Positions 34,888 through 43,910 of a stretch of 64,000 bases of DNA are shown here, piece after piece; position 1 is the stretch's first letter; every line of letters begins with the position of its first letter. The stretch is taken from assembly GCF_016786215.1 (NCBI RefSeq), contig NZ_JADOBG010000003.1, positions 1 to 64,000 on the forward strand. The letters run 5' to 3'. This DNA is from Legionella bononiensis. Its GTDB lineage: Bacteria > Pseudomonadota > Gammaproteobacteria > Legionellales > Legionellaceae. The notes beneath the pieces were generated by a model, which was given only the letters and a program-made list of their open reading frames with translations, was not told the DNA's origin and did no database searches. A program made the translations under genes and the position numbers.

Positions 34888-35973
34888 CTAATTAATAAGA
34901 GAATTCAAAATCAGATTACCCAAACGGGTAGCATTAACTTTCGCTTTATTGGTTAAAACAACAACTCCAAGTTTTTTCTCTGGCGAAAAACCAATAAAGG
35001 TATTAAAACCCTGATTCCCTCCATTTTTGGTTATCAGCAGGTTGTTTCCACGAATCACTCTTTGCCAGCCTAACCCCATAATAAACTTAGGTCTGACTAC
35101 AAAAGCAGGTTGTTGAGCCAATTGCATGGCGGTCAGCAATTGTGAAGAAGCATTATTCACTTTAATACCCAGATTCGCTTTCATAAAATTCAACATATCA
35201 GCAGAAGATGATCGTAATGCACCCCCACCTAAATAGTTAGCAGGAACATAATAGGGTGCTTTGTTATTATTTTTTCGATAACCCTGAGCCTCTTTCGCTT
35301 TCAAGGATTGAGGAACATCAAAATAAGTATGAGTCATTCCTAAAGGTCCGGTGATGTTTTCAGCGGTTAAAGCAGTTAAAGAGGTTCCGGTAGCCTGTTC
35401 CAAAATCAGGCCTAAAAAACCAAAGCCAATGTTTGAATAGTGATAGTGAGTTCCAATTCGTACATTGGGATGCCATGTTTTTAATTGTTTAATAAACGCT
35501 TCCCTGTCACTTCTGGCCACACCAAATTCTTCCATTTGACGCGGAAAACTTGCCGTATGTGTCGCAAGATTAACTATTTTAACTCGATTTATAGGCATAC
35601 CCTTCGTGTTAGCAAGCTGAGGTATGTATTGAACGACAGAATCTGATAGTTTAATTTTCCCCATCTCTACTTCAAGAGCAAGTAACGTGCTCACAAATAT
35701 TTTAGTAATCGAAGCCAATTCAAAAATAGTATTTTTGGTAACTGGAGTACCTTTTTGTTTATCGGCTACTCCATAGTTATAAAAGTAATCCTGGCCATTA
35801 TAATAAATAGCTATTGAAACTCCGGGAATCTGATGAGATGAAATAAACGGTTTAGCAATCGAAGGTACCAGGAGATCTAAATTCTTTTCCGCATCGGGTT
35901 GAGATGCACTAACCGAATTACAGAATAAGAACATTAAAATAGATAGGGACAGAATCAACTGCTTGAGTTTCAT
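34888..35973 (-). CDS. Class C beta-lactamase-like serine hydrolase
   Basis: 361 residues, with a signal peptide (about 1-23). Motif SITK (S-x-x-K) lies at ELASITKIF, YSN at HYHYSNIGFG, and a KNG at LLITKNGGNQGF in place of KTG. This is the serine beta-lactamase / CubicO esterase fold in the periplasm. The altered third motif and the presence of many CubicO relatives make a peptidase or esterase role as likely as true AmpC activity. The gene is monocistronic. Confidence 0.8.
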   Translation of the reverse strand: MKLKQLILSLSILMFLFCNSVSASQPDAEKNLDLLVPSIAKPFISSHQIPGVSIAIYYNGQDYFYNYGVADKQKGTPVTKNTIFELASITKIFVSTLLALEVEMGKIKLSDSVVQYIPQLANTKGMPINRVKIVNLATHTASFPRQMEEFGVARSDREAFIKQLKTWHPNVRIGTHYHYSNIGFGFLGLILEQATGTSLTALTAENITGPLGMTHTYFDVPQSLKAKEAQGYRKNNNKAPYYVPANYLGGGALRSSSADMLNFMKANLGIKVNNASSQLLTAMQLAQQPAFVVRPKFIMGLGWQRVIRGNNLLITKNGGNQGFNTFIGFSPEKKLGVVVLTNKAKVNATRLGNLILNSLIN

Positions 35974-36101
35974 GAGCTTTTCCTCAGTTCAATAAGGTTC
36001 TACATCACACCAGGCTTGTTGACAATTTAGGATTCAACGTCACGTGTCATTGGAAAATAATTGATGAATTGTCAACCTACCCTATCATTCAAACAATTTA
36101 T

Positions 36102-37709
36102 CTATGCTGTGGCAAGATAATCTTCACCGTATTGCTCCAGATAATCGTTGTAGTTACCCAGGTAATTTTGTACTCCATATTGTTCAGTAAGAACCAATAC
36201 CCGTGTTGAAATATTATCAATAAAATACCGATTATGGCTAACAAATAAAACAGCGCCTTGGAATATCTGTATCGCTTCAATCAAAGCATCAATAGATTCC
36301 AAATCCAAATGGTTGGTTGGTTCGTCAAAGATGAGGACGTTATGTTGTTCCAAAATTAATTTTGCCATGATTAAACGGGCTGATTCGCCCCCGCTTAACA
36401 TCCCAATTTTTTTATCTACATCCACACCTCGAAATAACACCTGTCCCAAAACTTTCCTGATTTCCTGTGACGGCGCAGCAATCTGATCTTCCATCCATTG
36501 CAATACTGTTTGTTCAGGCACTAATTGAGTACGATAATCCTGGGCAAAATAACCAATACTCACGGTGTCATTCCACTCGAATGCGCCATGATCGGAATGC
36601 AACTCATTCAAAAGGATTTTCAATAAAGTTGATTTACCGATGCCGTTTGGTCCAATGATTGCACATTTATCACTACGCTGGATGGTAAATGAGACGTCTT
36701 TTAATAAAACGCGCTCATCAAATTTCTTATGAAGCTGTTCTACCTTAACTACTGATTTACCTGATGGTCTTTTCTGATGAAAATTAAAATACGGTTTGAA
36801 TATATTGGACTCTTTGATTTCTACCAACTCAATCCGATCAATCATTTTTTGTCGGGAAGCGGCTTGACTTGCTTTACTTGCTTTTGCCCCAAAACGATCG
36901 ACAAAACCTTGTAAGGCTTCAATTCTTTTTTCCTGATTTTTTAATTCACTTTGTTTTAAACGTAAACTTTCTTCTTTAGAGAAACAGAATTTATCATAAT
37001 TACCCGGATAATCGAGTACCGTATCGTAATCAATATCGAGAATATTCGTCGAAACATTATTAAGAAAACTGCGATCATGAGAAATGAAGATCAATAACCC
37101 TTTAAATTGTGTTTTCAAAAATTCTTCAAGCCAGGCAATAGATACGATATCCAGGTGGTTTGTCGGTTCGTCAAGTAACATGATATCCGGTTGTTGATAG
37201 AGTACTTGAGCTAATAAAACACGTAATTTATATCCGCCTGATAATGCGCTAAGAGGACCATAATGAAATTTTTCAGCAATACCCAGGCCCAATAGCAGCT
37301 TCTTGGCAGTGGCTTCTGCTTCATAACCGCCCTGGTTCATGATGATTTCTTCTAACTCACTTAATCGATACCCATCCGCTTCACTAAAAACATCCTTGGA
37401 ATATAAATTATCCTTTTCAACCAATGCATCCCATAAGTCCGAATTACCACGAATCACTACATCAACAAGTCGATCTTCTTCATAGCGAAAATGATCTTGT
37501 TTTAATATACCGATTTTAAGATTTTTAGCTTTTTCAACTGTACCGTTGGACGCTTGTTCTTCTCCAGCCAATATTTTTAAAAAAGTCGATTTACCGGTAC
37601 CGTTTGCTCCGACAACGCCATAACGCTGGGTAGGCAACAAGATTAAGTCCACATTTTGGAATAACGATTTAGGTCCAAACTGCATACTGATATTTTTTAC
37701 TTCTAACAT
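36102..37709 (-). CDS. ybiT: ABC-F family ATPase, YbiT type
   Basis: 535 residues with two ATPase domains and no membrane part. The first has GANGTGKST, LSGGYKLRVLLAQ and LLDEPTNHLD; the second has GPNGIGKST, LSGGESARLIMAK and IFDEPTNHLD. The interdomain linker is about 80 residues (FGAKASKASQAASRQKMIDRI). The N-terminal NISMQFGPKSLF and length match YbiT. ABC-F proteins act on the ribosome E-site; the physiological role of YbiT is not settled. A cold-shock gene lies 34 bp upstream in the same direction. Confidence 0.88.
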   Translation of the reverse strand: MLEVKNISMQFGPKSLFQNVDLILLPTQRYGVVGANGTGKSTFLKILAGEEQASNGTVEKAKNLKIGILKQDHFRYEEDRLVDVVIRGNSDLWDALVEKDNLYSKDVFSEADGYRLSELEEIIMNQGGYEAEATAKKLLLGLGIAEKFHYGPLSALSGGYKLRVLLAQVLYQQPDIMLLDEPTNHLDIVSIAWLEEFLKTQFKGLLIFISHDRSFLNNVSTNILDIDYDTVLDYPGNYDKFCFSKEESLRLKQSELKNQEKRIEALQGFVDRFGAKASKASQAASRQKMIDRIELVEIKESNIFKPYFNFHQKRPSGKSVVKVEQLHKKFDERVLLKDVSFTIQRSDKCAIIGPNGIGKSTLLKILLNELHSDHGAFEWNDTVSIGYFAQDYRTQLVPEQTVLQWMEDQIAAPSQEIRKVLGQVLFRGVDVDKKIGMLSGGESARLIMAKLILEQHNVLIFDEPTNHLDLESIDALIEAIQIFQGAVLFVSHNRYFIDNISTRVLVLTEQYGVQNYLGNYNDYLEQYGEDYLATA

Positions 37710-37743
37710 CTGCCCAGCCTTATTTTATATTCAATGACACATT

Positions 37744-37950
37744 CTAACTAATAATCATAACCTGGGTAGCAAACTCACCTCGTTCACCATGTCCCAACAC
37801 ATAACTAATCCGTTGTCCTTCTTTTAATTCTTTGTAACCAGCAGCCTGAATTTCTGAAAAATGCACAAAAATCTCTTTTTGACCTTCATCTGGTGTAATA
37901 AATCCATATCCTTTAATTTTATTAAAACGATTTACAGTTCCTGTATGCAT
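37744..37950 (-). CDS. CspA-family cold shock protein
   Basis: 68 residues forming a single OB-fold cold-shock domain with RNP1 KGYGFI and RNP2 IFVHF. It binds single-stranded nucleic acid. ATG 37950 begins MHTGTVNRFNK; the upstream in-frame TTG is ignored. It may share a transcript with ybiT. Confidence 0.93.
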   Translation of the reverse strand: MHTGTVNRFNKIKGYGFITPDEGQKEIFVHFSEIQAAGYKELKEGQRISYVLGHGERGEFATQVMIIS

Positions 37951-38212
37951 CAATAGTTCCTAATTTTAGCGTCGAAACAAATGAACAAATTATGCTCATT
38001 AAGTACAATTAATTGAGCAAGTTTAACACTAATTATATTTTTTTGCACTGTAATTATAATTTGAACCAATAAGTTCGGATTTTATTCACATTTGATCCTT
38101 CAAATTAAAGTTATTCCCAATCCGGTCGAGAACCAAGTTGAAAACCAGAGTACTGATGTTGGCAATAAGCTCAACATCAACTTGAAAAAAGTGTCCACAA
38201 GGAGAAAGTTCA

Positions 38213-38428
38213 ATGAAAACCTTTAAATTTTTACTGGCATTAACGATCATTACATTAAGTTTCAATGCAAGTGCCAACTGGTTATGTATAGTCAATGACG
38301 CAAAAGGAAAAGTATTCAACGGTACCGGTCCAGACAGAGCAGCCGCTCTGGGAACTGCAATGGAATTGTGTTCAGAAGGTTCAGAATTTGCCAAGAATTG
38401 CGTGGTTGTTCAATGTACTCAGCAATAA
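38213..38428 (+). CDS. Small secreted cysteine-containing protein (DUF4189-like)
   Basis: 71 residues. The signal peptide (FLLALTIITLSFNASA) is followed by a 50-residue domain with WLCIVNDAKGKVFNGTG, repeated Ala (AAALGTAMELC) and C-terminal NCVVVQC. This resembles short DUF4189-type repeats that pair cysteines around an Ala-rich helix. AAGGAG lies upstream. Function unknown. Confidence 0.65.
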   Translation: MKTFKFLLALTIITLSFNASANWLCIVNDAKGKVFNGTGPDRAAALGTAMELCSEGSEFAKNCVVVQCTQQ

Positions 38429-38481
38429 TCCTGAGGGTGATTCAATGAGGTTGAGCTTTCAACAGAGCTCAACCACTTATA

Positions 38482-38948
38482 TTACATTAAATTATGTTCT
38501 GGAAATTTAAGGTTTTCAAACATATAAACTGCTGATAATTTTGAAGTTCCTTCTAAAAAACAAATTCATCAACATACTCTCCACCACCATGTTCGCCGTC
38601 ATTAAGAACAAAATCAAAATGAAATCGAGCGCCATAGCGATTCAGATCGGAATCAACAGAATATCGAGCATGAATTTGTGTATTGGCCTGATTAATTAAT
38701 GGCAAGAAGGAATCAAAGAACTCTTCGGCTTTAACAGCTCCTCTTGAAGTAGATACGACGATTCCATCAGGTTCAAATAATTTTTTCATCTCTTCAGCAT
38801 TTCCTGAGGCCAGATCCTCAATATACTGTTTAATGACTTCCTGTCTCAATTTTAATAAGGATTGATCGTCGGTACCAATGGCGGCCATGGATTGATACGA
38901 TACACCTGTAATCAGCAGGAACAAGGACACTAGTTTCATTTGCTGCAT
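38482..38948 (-). pseudogene. Secreted NTF2-like protein gene with a frameshift near the 3' end
   Basis: The open frame (38553-38948, 131 residues) has a signal peptide and an NTF2/SnoaL-like body (IKQYIEDLASGNAEEMKKLFEPDGIVV) and stops abruptly after YVDEFVF. If the run of six T on the coding strand (near 38560) had seven, the frame would continue as LEGTSKLSAVYMFENLKF and a few more residues to a TAA at 38484-38482. That is the expected final strand of this fold. The gene is therefore either a one-base-deletion pseudogene, a phase-variable or slippage site, or a sequencing error. AGAGG precedes ATG 38948. Confidence 0.7.
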
Positions 38949-39150
38949 ATAAATACCTCTGTAATTAATTAAATCAAAAGCACTTTAATCTTTAAAATAA
39001 TTTGTGTAAATCCAGAACAACCTATCCTTGTGATAGGCAAAATCTATATTTAATAATGATAAGATGGCGGTTGGGAGAAAATTTTGATACTTTGCTCAAA
39101 GAATCCTGAAACGATAAAACTGAGGAACTCTCCAAGTTAAGGAATACCCC

Positions 39151-40065
39151 ATGTCAGCCTCTGATATGAATACAACCACTTTAAGCAAGCAGGAAAAAAA
39201 TTGGATCCAGGAACAGCGGATTACTCGAATCTCGGATCAAAAAGAAGTCTTGATTTATCCAATGGGAGCGGAACGCTATCTGTTCTCAGTTTTATCAGGT
39301 GAAAATAAGCATCGTTATAATATTAAAGCGGACATAGAAAATAAAAACATCCTTATCATCCCGGGTTATGGCAACAGCAGCTTTATATTTGCCCAAGCTG
39401 GAGCGAACTCCATTACTGTTTATGATAAGGATCCCGTGACAATTGCCTGGATGAAAGCTTATAAAAAATATTATCATTACAGAGAATATGACGAAGCAGG
39501 AAACCCCTATCCTTCAGTTGGAGAACTATTAACCGCACTGACATGCTGGTATCCGCCCCTGCTTAAGTTACCTACAGGACAAATTACCCATAGAATCCTT
39601 TGGCTTTTCAATCCCAGGTGGTTACGTCGTAACTATATTTTTTATATTTTATCGCTTGTTCGAAACGCCATTCAAAATAAAGATAAAAAACACTATGAAT
39701 TTGAAAAAAATATCTGCTTTTATGCTGGAGAATTAAAACACCTGATGCACAACAAAAATAAACCCGTTTTTGATACTGCGTTCGTTCCTTATTTACTAGG
39801 TGTAACTAATGGAATAGAAAAAAAAGAAGAGATCGTTGAATTTATTACGCAATTAATGCAACTGGTACCATCAGGTCATGTACTCGTAAGTCCCACTCAA
39901 AAAAACAAGGAATTTTATATTCTAGGACAAACCTATTTTGTCACTACAGACTACCCAACACTTGCATCCATCCCCGGTCTGGAGTCTCTGGTTATCAATG
40001 AAGACAAAGAATGGTTCAAAACCCAAGGTCTCACGATATTTGCTTCAGAGGGTAAATCCAGATGA
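39151..40065 (+). CDS. Putative SAM-binding (methyltransferase-like) protein
   Basis: 304 residues. The segment ILIIPGYGNSSFIFAQAGANSITVYDKDPVTIAW has the form of a nucleotide-binding motif I plus acidic ribose-binding strand, as in SAM-dependent methyltransferases. The rest, including LRRNYIFYILSLVRNAI, does not match a family I can name. No signal peptide is seen. Start ATG 39151 follows AAGGA. The gene stands alone before map. Confidence 0.5.
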   Translation: MSASDMNTTTLSKQEKNWIQEQRITRISDQKEVLIYPMGAERYLFSVLSGENKHRYNIKADIENKNILIIPGYGNSSFIFAQAGANSITVYDKDPVTIAWMKAYKKYYHYREYDEAGNPYPSVGELLTALTCWYPPLLKLPTGQITHRILWLFNPRWLRRNYIFYILSLVRNAIQNKDKKHYEFEKNICFYAGELKHLMHNKNKPVFDTAFVPYLLGVTNGIEKKEEIVEFITQLMQLVPSGHVLVSPTQKNKEFYILGQTYFVTTDYPTLASIPGLESLVINEDKEWFKTQGLTIFASEGKSR

Positions 40066-40202
40066 GCTAATATGCTCAGTTCAATTTATCCTTACAAATG
40101 AATGGATTGCGGCCACCTGGTAAATGAATATCCTCATTAAATCAGCGATACTGTTTCTCTCCTTTTGCATGTGTTAAGATTAATATTTTTGGAAAATCCA
40201 TA

Positions 40203-40967
40203 ATGGCAGTAACAATTAAAACACCTGATGAAATAGAAAAAATGCGTGTCGCAGGTCGACTGGCAGGTGAAGTTCTGGAAATGATCGGGCCTTATGTAAA
40301 AGAAGGAATTAGCACCGATGAACTTAATACCATTTGTCATGACTACATCGTTAATGTTCAAAAGGCAATTCCCGCGCCATTAAACTACAATGGTTTTCCC
40401 AAATCTATATGTACCTCGATCAACCATGTAGTCTGCCACGGAATACCTGGTAAAAAAACCTTAAAAGATGGAGACATCATCAATATTGACATCACCGTAA
40501 TTAAAGATGAATACCATGGTGATACCAGTAAAATGTTTATTGTTGGTGAGCCATCCATCAAAGCAAAACACGTGGTCCAAATCGCTCATGATTGCCTGTT
40601 CATTGGAATAGATATGGTTAAACCCGGAGTACAGCTGGGTGACATTGGCCATGCAATTCAACAGCATGCTGAAAAAAATCGCTGCTCTGTAGTGCGAGAT
40701 TACTGCGGTCATGGAATTGGCCGAGTGTTTCATGAAGATCCACAAGTATTACATTATGGTGTGCCTGGTACTGGTATGAAACTGGAACCGGGAATGACAT
40801 TTACTATAGAGCCTATGGTGAATGTTGGGAAATACCATACGCGTTTATTGCCCGATCATTGGACCGTAGTTACAAAAGATCATAGCCTTTCTGCTCAATG
40901 GGAACATACCTTGCTTGTTACAGATAACGGTGTAGAAATTTTGACTCTGCGTAATGAAGAACGATAA
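40203..40967 (+). CDS. map: Methionine aminopeptidase type I
   Basis: Removes the initiator methionine from nascent proteins. 254 residues with all five metal ligands: Asp in INIDITV, Asp in HGDTSKMF, His in CGHGIGRVFHEDP, Glu in TIEPMVN and Glu in WEHTLLV. It overlaps the glnD start by 14 bp, a coupling also seen in other gammaproteobacteria. Confidence 0.97.
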   Translation: MAVTIKTPDEIEKMRVAGRLAGEVLEMIGPYVKEGISTDELNTICHDYIVNVQKAIPAPLNYNGFPKSICTSINHVVCHGIPGKKTLKDGDIINIDITVIKDEYHGDTSKMFIVGEPSIKAKHVVQIAHDCLFIGIDMVKPGVQLGDIGHAIQQHAEKNRCSVVRDYCGHGIGRVFHEDPQVLHYGVPGTGMKLEPGMTFTIEPMVNVGKYHTRLLPDHWTVVTKDHSLSAQWEHTLLVTDNGVEILTLRNEER

Positions 40968-43536
40968 TCGTACCATTAAAAATATTATTAAACAGTTCAA
41001 GGATGAGCTGTGTAATGAATTCAGACAAAAAGCCAATATTATTTCCATCACACGCAAATTGGCTGCCTTTATTGATACCCTGCTAATAGACCTCTTTACT
41101 AAAAATAAAATGGATCAAGGTGATCATTTTTGCCTGCTTGCCTTGGGCAGCTACGGGCGCAGAGAGCTTCAACTCCATTCCGATATTGATTTACTCATTC
41201 TGCATACTGATAAAATATCAAAAGCTCAACTGCATAAGGCACAAACGTTTATACAGGATTGCTGGGATGTTGGTTTAGAAGTAAGCCATCAAATTACCAG
41301 TGTAAATTCCTGCGCTGAATTGGCCAGTAAGGATTTAACCGTTATCTCTACCCTTATGGATATGTTTCTGATTTGTGGCAAAGGAACATTAATGGAAGAA
41401 TTAAATTACCAAATTCATCCTCTTCACATGTGGCCAAGCAATGAATATTTTTATGCCAAAGAGCAAGAGCAAAAAAATCGTTATGCAAAATACGGAGAAA
41501 CAGCTTATAACCTTGAACCTAATATTAAATACGGACCAGGAGGCTTACGTGATCTTCAAATACTCCTCAGTATCGGTAAACGTCACTTCAACGTTAAAAA
41601 GCTGGCTGACGGTATCGGTTATGGATTTATTACAGAAAAAGAGTATGAAAAACTCATGTATTGCCAACACTTTCTGTGGAGAGTACGCTTTGCTTTACAT
41701 ATGCTCGCAGAGAAAGCAGAGGAGCGTTTATCCTTCGATTATCAGGTTAAATTAGCTCAGGTTTTTGGTTATCAGGATCAACCACATTCATTGGCAATAG
41801 AACAATTTATGAAGGATTACTTTAAAGTCATTAAACGTAATCGTGAATTAAATGAAATGCTCCTGCAATGGTTTGAAGAAACAATTGCTCATCACCAAAA
41901 GCAAAAAATAATTCACCTTGATAATGAATTCCAATTATCCAATAACTATATTGAAGTACGTCATACTCATGTATTCAAGCATCGCCCCTATTCCATACTT
42001 AAACTCTTTCTCTGGATAGCAAAACGTCCTGATATTGAAGGGGTACGAGCCAGTACAATCAGATTAATCAGGGAATCCTTATTTTTATTGAGTAAACGAT
42101 TTCGAGATTCACCTGAAGCGACACAAATTTTTATCAGCATTCTCAGAACAGGGAACGATCCCTATGAAGCTTTACAAAGAATGAATCGATACGGTGTATT
42201 AGCTCATTACCTTGATTGCTTCGCCACAGTTACCGGACAAATGCAATACGATTTATTTCATGTGTATACGGTAGATCAACATACCCTTTTTGTTATTCGC
42301 AACATATCACGGTTCAAACAAGAGGCCTTTATAAAACAATTTCCACTCTGCGCCAAAATTATGCCAACCCTTGATAAGCCGGAAATTTTGTATTTAAGTG
42401 CATTATTTCATGACATTGCCAAAGGTCGAGGAGGAGATCATTCTGAGTTGGGTGCTTATGAAGCGCAATTATTCACCGAAAAACACCAGATCAATAAAGA
42501 AGACAGTGACCTATTAATCTGGTTGGTACGATATCATTTATTAATGTCACAAACAGCTCAACGTCAGGATATATATGATCCCAAAACCATTGAGCATTTT
42601 TGCCAACTCCTCCCTCATCCACGCTATCTGGATTATTTGTATTTACTGACCGTCGCTGACATATGCGGAACCAACCCTACACTCTGGAATGCTTGGAAAG
42701 ACTCATTATTAAAAGAACTCTATCGTGCTGCAAAACATATGTTGCACAAAGAACAAGAACTGATGGATGAAACCGAACTTATTAATACTCGTAAACAACT
42801 CGCACGAGATATACTGATTTCAGAACACATTTCAGATGAATCCATTCAACAACTCTGGAGTCAATTTAAGGGTAAATATTTTCTTCATGAATCACCAGAG
42901 ATCATCGCTCGACATACCCGAGCAATTCTATCCTGCAAACAATTTCCCCTGGTCATGATCATGCCGCATCATAGCCAGGGAGGAACAGAAGTATTTATAT
43001 ATACGCCCCATAGAGATGAACGGTTTACAATTACCACCACTGTTCTGAGTAATCATCACGTAACCATTCAGGAAGCAGCAATTACAACTTGCGATAATCA
43101 ATTTGACCTGGATACCTATATTATTTTAGATGAACAGAACCAGGCATTTTTTGATGAGGAACGTTCAAACGACATCCAAAAAGCTTTATGCATCCATCTA
43201 GCTGATAAAGACCATCTCCCTCCGGTTACTCGAAAAAGACTCTCAAGAGTTCTCGCTCATTTTAATGTCAAAACACAAATTAACTACAGCGAAGATAATC
43301 TAAATCACCACACTCGTCTATTCCTGGTAACCAATGACAGACCCGGATTACTGGCAGCCATTAGCAGAGTTTTTCTTAGTTTAAACATTCATTTACATAA
43401 TGCGAAAATTGCAACAGCTGGGGAACGTGTCGAAGATATGTTTTATATTACTAATCATCAAGGTCAACCATTATCTAGCGAAGAAAAAGAAGTGCTACGG
43501 CAAAAATTAGTTCATGACTTAGCCAGTACTAAATAG
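40954..43536 (+). CDS. glnD: Bifunctional uridylyltransferase/uridylyl-removing enzyme for PII
   Basis: Nitrogen sensor that uridylylates and de-uridylylates PII. 860 residues: nucleotidyltransferase domain with LALGSYGRRELQLHSDIDLLIL (given in part: GSYGRREL and SDIDLL), HD hydrolase domain with LFHDIAKGRGGDHSELG, and two C-terminal ACT domains that bind glutamine (for example LVTNDRPGLLAAISRVF). Length is near the E. coli enzyme (890). It overlaps map and has no ribosome site far upstream, so translation is probably coupled. Confidence 0.96.
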   Translation: MKNDNRTIKNIIKQFKDELCNEFRQKANIISITRKLAAFIDTLLIDLFTKNKMDQGDHFCLLALGSYGRRELQLHSDIDLLILHTDKISKAQLHKAQTFIQDCWDVGLEVSHQITSVNSCAELASKDLTVISTLMDMFLICGKGTLMEELNYQIHPLHMWPSNEYFYAKEQEQKNRYAKYGETAYNLEPNIKYGPGGLRDLQILLSIGKRHFNVKKLADGIGYGFITEKEYEKLMYCQHFLWRVRFALHMLAEKAEERLSFDYQVKLAQVFGYQDQPHSLAIEQFMKDYFKVIKRNRELNEMLLQWFEETIAHHQKQKIIHLDNEFQLSNNYIEVRHTHVFKHRPYSILKLFLWIAKRPDIEGVRASTIRLIRESLFLLSKRFRDSPEATQIFISILRTGNDPYEALQRMNRYGVLAHYLDCFATVTGQMQYDLFHVYTVDQHTLFVIRNISRFKQEAFIKQFPLCAKIMPTLDKPEILYLSALFHDIAKGRGGDHSELGAYEAQLFTEKHQINKEDSDLLIWLVRYHLLMSQTAQRQDIYDPKTIEHFCQLLPHPRYLDYLYLLTVADICGTNPTLWNAWKDSLLKELYRAAKHMLHKEQELMDETELINTRKQLARDILISEHISDESIQQLWSQFKGKYFLHESPEIIARHTRAILSCKQFPLVMIMPHHSQGGTEVFIYTPHRDERFTITTTVLSNHHVTIQEAAITTCDNQFDLDTYIILDEQNQAFFDEERSNDIQKALCIHLADKDHLPPVTRKRLSRVLAHFNVKTQINYSEDNLNHHTRLFLVTNDRPGLLAAISRVFLSLNIHLHNAKIATAGERVEDMFYITNHQGQPLSSEEKEVLRQKLVHDLASTK

Positions 43537-43910
43537 TTAATGGAATTGTTCTTTAATCAGGTTTACTTTATCCATTTAAACAAATATGAATTAGAAGTCA
43601 ATACCTATGTAACATCTCAACAGACCGGTATTCATCATCTCCAACGAAGTGAAAAATCTCCTGAAATCGACCAAATGCCTTCTTTTGAATCTCAGTTTTT
43701 TTTAGGGATATAAAAATTTCCATGACTTTGAACAGTTTGTGACAAAAGTTATAACTATATGATTTTATAAATTAATCTAAAAATGTATTGATTCCTCTCC
43801 TTCATTCCTATTGAACTACTTAGCATTTTTTTACAAAACAATCAATTTCAATAATTATATCTAAAATATAGGTCTATAATTTATAAATGTAGTGGAGGTT
43901 TTGTAACTAT
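43537..43910. other. AT-rich intergenic region before the RTX gene
   Basis: 374 bp with no plausible gene and very low GC. It presumably carries the RTX promoter; TATAATTTATAA near 43873-43884 is a -10-like candidate, without a clear -35. A GGAGG lies 12 bases before ATG 43911, farther than usual. Confidence 0.35.
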
